A stretch of DNA of 6,973 nucleotides from Thermoanaerobaculia bacterium (GTDB lineage Bacteria > Acidobacteriota > Thermoanaerobaculia > Multivoradales > UBA5704), in assembly GCA_025937035.1 (NCBI GenBank), contig JAICSG010000204.1, positions 1 to 6,973 on the forward strand, in the 5' to 3' direction. The position numbers and the translations under genes were made by a program. The notes beneath the pieces were generated by a model. That model searched no databases, was not told the DNA's origin, and saw only the letters and a program-made list of their open reading frames with translations. How positions within the stretch are numbered: position 1 is the stretch's first letter; every line of letters starts with the position of its first letter. Shown piece by piece: positions 1 through 5,451 of the stretch.

Positions 1-1925
1 AATCCCTCGGTCCGGCCCGCGTAGAGGACGCCGGGGCGCAGCGGATCGAGCGCCAGGGACCAGACGAAGCCCTCGCTCCACCCCTCGTTCATGGGCGTCC
101 AGAGCGCGCCGCCGTTCTTCGTGACGTAGACGCCCTTCCCCGTGGCGGCGTAGAGGGTGCCCGGGACGCGCGGGTCGGGAACGATCCGGCCGACCGTAAC
201 GTCCACGGAGAGGCCGCCCGACGCGGGCTTCCAGGTGGCGCCGCCGTCGGTGGTCTTATAGACCCTCCGGCCCCGGGGCACGTAGACGGCCGCGTAGAGC
301 GTCCCGGAGGTGAACGGGTCCGCCGCCAGATTTTCGATCGAGCCGCGCAGGCTGCCCGCGGTCTGGCTCCAACTCACGCCGCCGTCCGTGCTCTTGAAAA
401 GGTGAGGCCCTCCCGCGTAGACGATGGCGGGATTCACCGCGTCCACCGCCAGCGAGAAGAGAACGTGGCCCCGCTCCAGGCCCGGCACCTGGGCTCCCTG
501 CCAGTGCGTGCCGCCGTCCACGCTGTGGTAGAGGGTGACGCGCGGGCAATCGGGGCTGTTGCACAGGGGATACGTATCCCAACTGATCGCGTAGAGCGTG
601 TCCCGCCTGGAAGGCGCCGCGGCGAGGGTGTGGACGAATTCGATCTGCCGGAGCCCCTCGCTGGCTTTAGCCCAGGTCCGTCCGCCATTGAGGCTCTTCA
701 GCACCCCGTAGGTCGCCAGGTACCAGGCTCCCGGCCGGGCGGGATCGGCCACGATCTCGTTGCTGACGGGGCCATTGTTGGGATCGCCGAACGGCGAGCT
801 CCAGGTGGCGCCGCCGTTCGTGCTCCGGAGCAGGATCTGGGAACCGAACGCCGGAAAGCTCGCGGGATCCGGATTGGCGATCGCGAGCAGCACCCCCGGC
901 TTGTGAGGATCGGCCGCCACCCCGGTGAAGGCGAGCTCCCGCAGGCCATGGTTGGCCACCACCCAGGTGCCTCCGCGATCGTCGCTGCGATAGACGCCGC
1001 CGGCGTATGTTCCGGCATAGAGGCGCCCGGGGGTCCGGCCGTCCACGGCCAGATCGAGGACGCCGTAGAGCGAGAGGATCCGGGCCCAGCTCGCGCCGCC
1101 ATCGGGGCTGCTATAGATCCCGGTGTGGTTATCGAGCATGTAGACCGTTTCCGATCCCGGATCGACGATCAGTTTCTGGGGGAGGATGTAGGAGCCGGCC
1201 GGCGCCTCCCACACACGGGTCCACGAAGCCCCCCGGTCGGTGCTCTTGAAGACCTCGCCGTTCCCCAAACCATACAGAGTCGCGGGTCGCCGGGGATCGA
1301 TCGCCAGATCGTAGACGACATCGGGGCTCCCCTGGAGCACCCCCCAGTGAGCTCCGCCGTCGTCACTCCGCAGGACTCCTTCCAGGGTCGCGGTATAGAC
1401 GATGAGCGGATTTGTGGGATCGATGGCGAGCGCGAAGGCAAATGCCCCTCCGAGAAAGCTCGACGTCCAACTCACTCCCCCATCCGTGCTCTTCAGAACC
1501 TCCTTCCCCCCCGTGCCATAGAGGACGTCCGGCGAGGAGGGCGCGATCTGGAAGTCCCAGAGAATGGCGCTGGTCAGGGGCTCCGACCAGGTGGCGCCCC
1601 CGTCGGCGGACTTGAGCAGGCCCCCGAGGGTCGCCGCGTACAGGATGCCCGGCCGCGCGGGGTCGGCCACCAGCGTGCTGTGGACCCCCAGGAGCCTGCC
1701 GCGCTGGGACCAGCTCGCCGCGCCGTCCGAGGAGGCGGCGACGTTCCCCTGAGAGGTCACAGCATAGACGGCGCCCCCCGCTCCCGAGGCTACGGCCTGA
1801 ATGGAGGCTCCCTCGGGTCCGATCGGCCGCCATTGCGCCGCGTGGGAGGCCGAGGAGAACAGAGAGAAGAAGAGCAGGCCGAGGAGTGGGAGGGCCTTGG
1901 GGACGGGTAGCGGGCGTAGGCTCAT
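1..1925 (-). CDS. Secreted BNR/Asp-box repeat beta-propeller protein (C-terminus beyond window)
   Basis: Reading from the ATG at 1925 towards base 1 gives 641 uninterrupted codons with no stop, so the gene continues past the left edge. Residues 1-29 look like a Sec signal peptide: Arg4 and Lys10, a hydrophobic core at about 11-24, and a likely cleavage after SASHA. The rest is a chain of Asp-box repeats, S/T-x-D/N-x-G-x-x-W, such as SADGGATW, STDGGVSW, SDDGGAHW and TTDGGATW. I count 13, with the Trp at residues 72, 113, 153, 194, 235, 280, 321, 375, 418, 475, 519, 565 and 609. Most boxes are preceded by a 'DP..P..LYA' strand about 25 residues upstream. Spacing is mostly 40-46 residues, one propeller blade each. 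Such proteins (sialidase, GH74, sortilin and YCF48-like folds) are exported beta-propellers. I see no catalytic signature that names a substrate, so the function is unassigned: an extracellular binding protein or glycoside hydrolase is possible. The start is supported by GGAGG four bases upstream. Confidence is high for fold and frame, low for activity. Confidence 0.9.
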   Translation of the reverse strand, partial: MSLRPLPVPKALPLLGLLFFSLFSSASHAAQWRPIGPEGASIQAVASGAGGAVYAVTSQGNVAASSDGAASWSQRGRLLGVHSTLVADPARPGILYAATLGGLLKSADGGATWSEPLTSAILWDFQIAPSSPDVLYGTGGKEVLKSTDGGVSWTSSFLGGAFAFALAIDPTNPLIVYTATLEGVLRSDDGGAHWGVLQGSPDVVYDLAIDPRRPATLYGLGNGEVFKSTDRGASWTRVWEAPAGSYILPQKLIVDPGSETVYMLDNHTGIYSSPDGGASWARILSLYGVLDLAVDGRTPGRLYAGTYAGGVYRSDDRGGTWVVANHGLRELAFTGVAADPHKPGVLLAIANPDPASFPAFGSQILLRSTNGGATWSSPFGDPNNGPVSNEIVADPARPGAWYLATYGVLKSLNGGRTWAKASEGLRQIEFVHTLAAAPSRRDTLYAISWDTYPLCNSPDCPRVTLYHSVDGGTHWQGAQVPGLERGHVLFSLAVDAVNPAIVYAGGPHLFKSTDGGVSWSQTAGSLRGSIENLAADPFTSGTLYAAVYVPRGRRVYKTTDGGATWKPASGGLSVDVTVGRIVPDPRVPGTLYAATGKGVYVTKNGGALWTPMNEGWSEGFVWSLALDPLRPGVLYAGRTEG

Positions 1926-1929
1926 CGAT

Positions 1930-1934
1930 CCTCC
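1930..1934 (-). promoter_or_regulatory. Shine-Dalgarno site of the propeller gene
   Basis: On the minus strand GGAGG lies four bases before the ATG at 1925. The spacing is slightly short but usable. It is preceded by a run of seven T at 1937-1943, which would leave the site unstructured in the mRNA. It supports the chosen start, which also gives a well-formed signal peptide. Confidence 0.7.
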
Positions 1935-1960
1935 GGAAAAAAATTCAAGCGACGCTTCCA

Positions 1961-1966
1961 ATTATA
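1961..1966 (-). promoter_or_regulatory. Candidate -10 element (TATAAT) for the propeller gene
   Basis: A perfect TATAAT reads on the minus strand, 35 bases upstream of the propeller start codon, inside an 85-bp gap in otherwise GC-rich DNA. Transcription would begin near 1954 and give a leader of about 30 nt. The -35 position (about 1984-1989) reads AACGAA and is not a good match to TTGACA. That position falls in the loop of a small inverted repeat (five-base arms at 1979-1983 and 1989-1993). The propeller gene may therefore have its own promoter, in addition to any read-through from the upstream toxin-like gene. Confidence 0.4.
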
Positions 1967-2010
1967 GTGGCGAGGAGGCGGAATTCGTTTCCGGATGCCT
2001 GGGGCGGACG

Positions 2011-5000
2011 TCACTCCAGGAGATCTTCCTCGCCCGGCCCCCAGCTTTGAGCGAGGGCTTCGGTCTCCGCCTCGAGGGCGGCGATCATCTGGCGGAACCA
2101 GGCTTCGAGGTCCCCGGGAGCGCCGGCCGGCGGCGGCAACGCCAGGTGGCGATCCTTCAAGTCCGCCTGGGTCCATCCCGCCAGAGCCTCCCGGTGGATT
2201 CGCGCGTAGGCCCGCTCCACCAGGCGCGTGCCGGCGGCCCGCATGCTCGCGAAAGAGACGTTACGCTGGCGGGGGAGCGCGGCGAGGGCGCGGCGGGTCT
2301 CCTTGAGGATCGAGTCGCAGCGGGCCAGGAACCGCCCCGTCTCCGGAATCGGCTGCCCGCGCTTCAGCGGCTGGTAATCGAAAGGATCATCATCCTCAAC
2401 CCTGACCGGACCTCCTTCTTCGTCGGACAGCCCGGCGTAGAGCTCCTCCGAGGGCCAATCGTGGAAAAAGCCTTCTGTCAGATAGCCGGGCTTGACCTTG
2501 CCTTCCCGGATGGCAGCCAGCCGCTTCTCCTCAGTCTTTTTAGTGGCCGGACGCTCCCACCGCTCGAGGGCGGACGCCCCGGGGGTCTTGTATATCGGCG
2601 GCTCACGCGAGAAGCCACCCTCCAGATTGCGGTAGACGAGGAGCTGTCCCCGTTTGACGGCCGCGCGGTTCGCCGCATTCATGACTTTGTCCGTGTAGTG
2701 CTTCTCGACCTGCTGGCCGAGCTTGCCGCTCTTCATTCCTTTCTGTTCTTTGGAATGCGGCGGATGCTCCTGAAGGATTTTCCGCAACCGGCGGCGCTCC
2801 TCGGCCGACAGCCCATGGCTCCCCGATTCGTCCTTGGATTCCTCGAGAGAGGGCCAGCGGATCACCTGCTCGCCGACCACCCGGTTCGCCTTGATGGCGG
2901 CGAGGAACGACGATTCGCCTTCCTTGGAGATGTCGTTGTCGATCGAAAGCGTGCCTTGCGCGCGCCCCATCCAGACGCTCGACGGCGCGGTGGGCGCCAG
3001 ATAGTCGCGCAGCGGGTGCAGCGACGTGTAGACCTTGCCGGAGTAGGGGTGCTGGGGCTTGCCGCCGCGGCGCCACCGCGGCCGCAGGCGGAAGGCCTTC
3101 TCCGCCGCGATCGGCTTGTTGCCCAGGGCGTAGCGGACGGCATGGCCCGGCTGGTCCGACGTCGAGAGGAAGGGATGGGAGCGGAAGGGGATGCCCGAGT
3201 AGACCTGCTCGTCGAAGGACGGCTGCGAGGTCGACGCCGACGCCTCCGATGTCCCGCTCAGGCCGCCCTGGCGATGCTCCGCGATCTTCTCGGCCGACTT
3301 GGTGTAATCCTGCGAATAGTCGGATTGCAGCACGTGGAATCGGGTCGGGAAGATGCGCCCGCTCCGCCTGGCATTGACGATCCTCCGCTTCGGATCGACG
3401 ACCGGCGACGGCTTGCGCATCTCGACCAGGTATTTCTGGAGGTCGCTCTTCCTCCGCTCCACCGCGCTGTCCTTGCCATGGCTCCGGGTGTAGAACTCCT
3501 CACGCGACATCTCGGGCGGGCGCACGGCGTCGGCGAAGACGGGCTTGCCGGCCTGGCTGGACCTGCGGTGCTCGCGCCGCTTGGCCTTGCTGAAGCGGTT
3601 GGTCATGTAGGCGATCCCCCGGAACTGCGGCACCACGAAACGCTGGAACCGCTCGTCACGGAGGATCGTCTCGATGTCTCCGTGATCCTTCGCTCCGGCG
3701 ATGGCCCGGTTGAGCTCGCCCAGCAGACCGTAATCCTCGTCGGTCCAGATCGGCTCGGCCTCATCTTCCTCGGAGCTGGAGGCCGACTCGCCTTCCGACT
3801 CGGTGTCGCTGCCGAAGTAGTCGTGCGCCTTCGTCTCGCGCTCCTCCAGCCAGTGGGCGAGCGCGCGAGCGCTGGGTGCCGCCCGTCCGTACCGGGCATG
3901 CCAGAGCTCGAGCACCAGACGGTGCTCCGGGAGCTTCCCGGCCGCCTCGCCGCCGAGCCGGTTGACCTCCAGAAGGTAGCGGGTGACGGCGGTCTCGAGC
4001 TCGCGCGAGCCGGACGAGGAGGACGGCTGCGGCGCCTCTTCCTTCACGTTTTCGGCTTCCTCCAGCGGCGGAGCCTGGGGCATGAGGACGTTGCCTTCGC
4101 CGTCTTCTTCGTCGCTCGTCACGGGAGTGGCCGGCTCTTCTCTATCCTCCTCCACGCCGGTCTGTTCCTTCCGCTGGCGGAGCTCGTCGCGCGCGGACTC
4201 GATGTTGGGGTCGCGGTCGATGTAGGCCTGGGTGAGGGTGCCGATCCCTCCGGGTGGCTCGCCCTGGACGATGTCGGTGATGGTCGCCGCCAGGATCTGC
4301 CGGACCCCCTCGCGATCGTGGCCGCCGGCATCCGCGGCCACCGCCCGCGCCTGATCGATCTGCTCCGGCGTGGCGTGCTGGTTGTCGCGGATCAGGTGGA
4401 GGCCGTCGATCAGGCAGTTGCCGTCCGCCACGGTCTTCTCCCCTTCGGCGTAGCCGTTGCCGTCGGTATCGACGAAATCCGCGGGCACGCCGGGCCCGAC
4501 CTGGTGGAGGACGATGTAATGGTTTCCTCCGATGTGCAGCAGGGTGCCGTCGTCGTAAGCGCCGTTTCCATACCGCAGGTTGGTCGACTGGATCAGGGGG
4601 CCCGCCACCTGCGCCATGACATGGGCGGTGACCCCCATCGCATGAGCGATCGCCTGCCCCTCCCCCTCCTGGAGGTGGTGCTGGGGATCGTCCCGGAGAT
4701 CCGCCAGATAGGCGTCCACGAGCTCGTCGGACACGATCGCCTCGGGCACGCCGTTCTCGACGATCACGCAGGCCGTCGGCCCCTTCGCCGGGTGCTCGAT
4801 CTCGGTGTCCTCGCGCGTACGCTTGATCCTGGTCTCCTTCTTGCCGGACTGCTCTTCCCGCGAGGGCTCCTTCTCACTCTTCCCCAGCCGGACCGGCATG
4901 ATGATGTCTTCCGGATCGGAGACGCGGATGACCGAATTCGTGCCCAGGACGACCAGTTGATACTCCCCGTCCTTCCGGCCGCGCAACCGTGCCGTCAACT

Positions 5001-5271
5001 GGTTCTCCTGATAGCGCACCAGGTAGTACCTGCCGTCCTCGATCTCGCCGTCCTTCATCCGCTGGATCACGGGCGCGGAGGGGGGCGGCGGCCCCACCAG
5101 CCTGGCGAGGCTGTGGCCGAAACGCGCCGCGGCGTCGATCCGGGCCTGGAAGCCCGGCGGCTGGGATGCCGGAGGGGCGCCGCACGCGACGGCGGGAGGG
5201 CGGCCCTGGACGGGGGCGGCGGTGGGCCTTGACGCCTGGGGGACGGTCCTCTGGAGCTTCCCGGAATACAT
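2011..5271 (-). CDS. Multidomain polymorphic-toxin/effector-like protein with VIQRM N-terminus, OTU-like and ART-like regions
   Basis: Complete 1086-residue frame from ATG at 5271 to TGA at 2011-2013. Residues 1-67 are Pro/Ala-rich and lead into VIQRM (68-72), a motif I associate with toxins linked to extracellular contractile injection systems. Residues 74-130 form a compact beta-rich segment that could be an SH3/Tudor-like barrel. Residues 166-335 resemble an OTU cysteine protease, with candidate His251 (GGNHYIVL) and Cys286 (DGNCL) in reversed order. Residues 370-420 and 484-507 are acidic, Ser/Glu-rich linkers. Residues 424-480 and 508-560 are probably helical, and 555-640 are very basic. 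Residues 690-810 hold FLSTS (701-705) and E784-G-E786, resembling an ADP-ribosyltransferase. Residues 820-1086 are charged and unassigned, with a helical end. There is no signal peptide or transmembrane segment, which argues against Sec export. No clear Shine-Dalgarno precedes the ATG, but the frame has no upstream ATG or GTG before in-frame stops near 5361-5386, so no longer ATG/GTG start exists. The frame is certain; the toxin role is inferred from domain layout, and the target is unknown. Confidence 0.85.
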   Translation of the reverse strand: MYSGKLQRTVPQASRPTAAPVQGRPPAVACGAPPASQPPGFQARIDAAARFGHSLARLVGPPPPSAPVIQRMKDGEIEDGRYYLVRYQENQLTARLRGRKDGEYQLVVLGTNSVIRVSDPEDIIMPVRLGKSEKEPSREEQSGKKETRIKRTREDTEIEHPAKGPTACVIVENGVPEAIVSDELVDAYLADLRDDPQHHLQEGEGQAIAHAMGVTAHVMAQVAGPLIQSTNLRYGNGAYDDGTLLHIGGNHYIVLHQVGPGVPADFVDTDGNGYAEGEKTVADGNCLIDGLHLIRDNQHATPEQIDQARAVAADAGGHDREGVRQILAATITDIVQGEPPGGIGTLTQAYIDRDPNIESARDELRQRKEQTGVEEDREEPATPVTSDEEDGEGNVLMPQAPPLEEAENVKEEAPQPSSSSGSRELETAVTRYLLEVNRLGGEAAGKLPEHRLVLELWHARYGRAAPSARALAHWLEERETKAHDYFGSDTESEGESASSSEEDEAEPIWTDEDYGLLGELNRAIAGAKDHGDIETILRDERFQRFVVPQFRGIAYMTNRFSKAKRREHRRSSQAGKPVFADAVRPPEMSREEFYTRSHGKDSAVERRKSDLQKYLVEMRKPSPVVDPKRRIVNARRSGRIFPTRFHVLQSDYSQDYTKSAEKIAEHRQGGLSGTSEASASTSQPSFDEQVYSGIPFRSHPFLSTSDQPGHAVRYALGNKPIAAEKAFRLRPRWRRGGKPQHPYSGKVYTSLHPLRDYLAPTAPSSVWMGRAQGTLSIDNDISKEGESSFLAAIKANRVVGEQVIRWPSLEESKDESGSHGLSAEERRRLRKILQEHPPHSKEQKGMKSGKLGQQVEKHYTDKVMNAANRAAVKRGQLLVYRNLEGGFSREPPIYKTPGASALERWERPATKKTEEKRLAAIREGKVKPGYLTEGFFHDWPSEELYAGLSDEEGGPVRVEDDDPFDYQPLKRGQPIPETGRFLARCDSILKETRRALAALPRQRNVSFASMRAAGTRLVERAYARIHREALAGWTQADLKDRHLALPPPAGAPGDLEAWFRQMIAALEAETEALAQSWGPGEEDLLE
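2842..3204 (-). other. Possible ADP-ribosyltransferase-like region
   Basis: Codons about 690-810 of the toxin-like gene. SHPFLSTSDQPGHAVRYALG (698-717) has the hydrophobic-S-T-S strand followed by a small-residue helix typical of the second ADP-ribosyltransferase motif. GKVYTSLHPLRDY (745-757) forms another likely strand-turn. SIDNDISKEGESSFLAAI (776-793) contains E784-x-E786, placed as the third motif of R-S-E type enzymes would be. I cannot identify the first-motif Arg with confidence; R697, R639 or R644 are candidates. It may instead be a scaffold or autoprocessing domain that shares the pattern by chance. The assignment is tentative. Confidence 0.35.
4267..4776 (-). other. OTU-like cysteine protease region, apparently circularly permuted
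   Basis: Codons about 166-335 of the toxin-like gene. A helix rich in Asp/Leu (SDELVDAYLADL, 181-192) is followed by EGEGQAIAHAMGVTAHVM (202-219), which resembles the 'E-x-x-AlA-x-alg-v-x-i-x-v' helix-strand of OTU domains. A further strand then leads into LLHIGGNHYIVL (244-255), like the OTU catalytic His motif. Only after this comes TVADGNCLIDGLHLI (280-294), like the OTU Cys motif DGNC-L-x-x-x-L. Canonical OTU proteases have Cys first and His last. Here the order is helix, His strand, then Cys helix, as expected if the fold were circularly permuted. The predicted activity is removal or processing of ubiquitin-like or peptide bonds in a target cell. Catalytic competence is not proven. Confidence 0.55.
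5056..5271 (-). other. Pro/Ala-rich N-terminal leader with VIQRM motif
   Basis: Codons 1-72 of the toxin-like gene. The segment is low-complexity and rich in Pro, Ala, Arg and Gln. It ends in a GHSLARL stretch (52-58) and then APVIQRM (66-72), directly before the folded part. From memory, leaders of this style, with a '...VIQRM' end, recur at the N-termini of otherwise unrelated effectors near extracellular contractile injection systems, where they may serve as a loading or sorting region. The motif is seen; the loading role is inference. Confidence 0.5.
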
Positions 5272-5355
5272 AAAGCCAGAAGATCTTACATCAAGGTACA
5301 GGAAGCCTGGAAGCCGGGGCCGATTTTCCTTCCGGAGATGACAGAGGCCCTCCCG

Positions 5356-5389
5356 TCCCGCTCATCCCGCGCAAAATCCCGCTCATCCC
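5356..5389. repeat. Perfect 13-bp direct repeat at 21-bp period in the divergent intergenic region
   Basis: TCCCGCTCATCCC occurs at 5356-5368 and again at 5377-5389 on the plus strand, separated by GCGCAAAA. The start-to-start distance is 21 bp, two turns of B-DNA, so a protein binding both copies would sit on one face. The repeats lie 85-118 bp before the toxin-like start and 56-89 bp before the glycosyltransferase start, where an operator or activator site for either promoter would be expected. No clear -35/-10 pair could be assigned beside them. Confidence 0.5.
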
Positions 5390-5433
5390 AGACCTGTTGA
5401 GCCCCCCGGGGCGGCGAGGGATTCTGGAGGCGC

Positions 5434-5451
5434 AGGACGGACCTATGGGAG
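5434..5451 (+). promoter_or_regulatory. Competing ribosome-binding sites for two in-frame glycosyltransferase starts
   Basis: AGGA at 5434-5437 is seven bases before the ATG at 5445. GGGAG at 5447-5451 is eight bases before a second in-frame ATG at 5460. The second site is at least as good as the first, so translation may start at 5460 and give a protein five residues shorter. A stronger GGAGG at 5426-5430 is 14 bases from the first ATG, too far to be ideal. Confidence 0.4.

Noticed and set aside
1363..1833. Minus-strand frames of 90-156 codons inside the propeller gene
   Set aside because: They are out of frame with the continuous 641-codon Asp-box frame and show no Asp boxes of their own.
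402..1910. A 502-codon open frame on the plus strand opposite the propeller gene
   Set aside because: The minus-strand frame gives 13 Asp boxes and a signal peptide. The plus frame reads as Arg/Gly/Pro-rich sequence with no domain, and its periodicity only mirrors the Asp-box repeats.
1937..1957. Intrinsic terminator for the toxin-like gene
   Set aside because: The stem is only four base pairs with a three-base loop, separated from the T-run by three bases. This is too weak to call a terminator, so it is mentioned only as a possible attenuator.
1801..5232. A 1143-codon open frame on the plus strand opposite the toxin-like gene
   Set aside because: It is antisense to a frame with recognisable motifs (VIQRM, DGNC, NHY, FLSTS). 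Its translation is low-complexity, rich in Arg, Leu, Gly, Asp and Val with no recognisable domain, as expected for a high-GC shadow frame.
5283..5288. A -10-like TAAGAT on the minus strand just before the toxin-like start
   Set aside because: It would give a nearly leaderless transcript, which would fit the missing Shine-Dalgarno, but no -35 element is found at the proper distance. One partial match is not enough to call a promoter.
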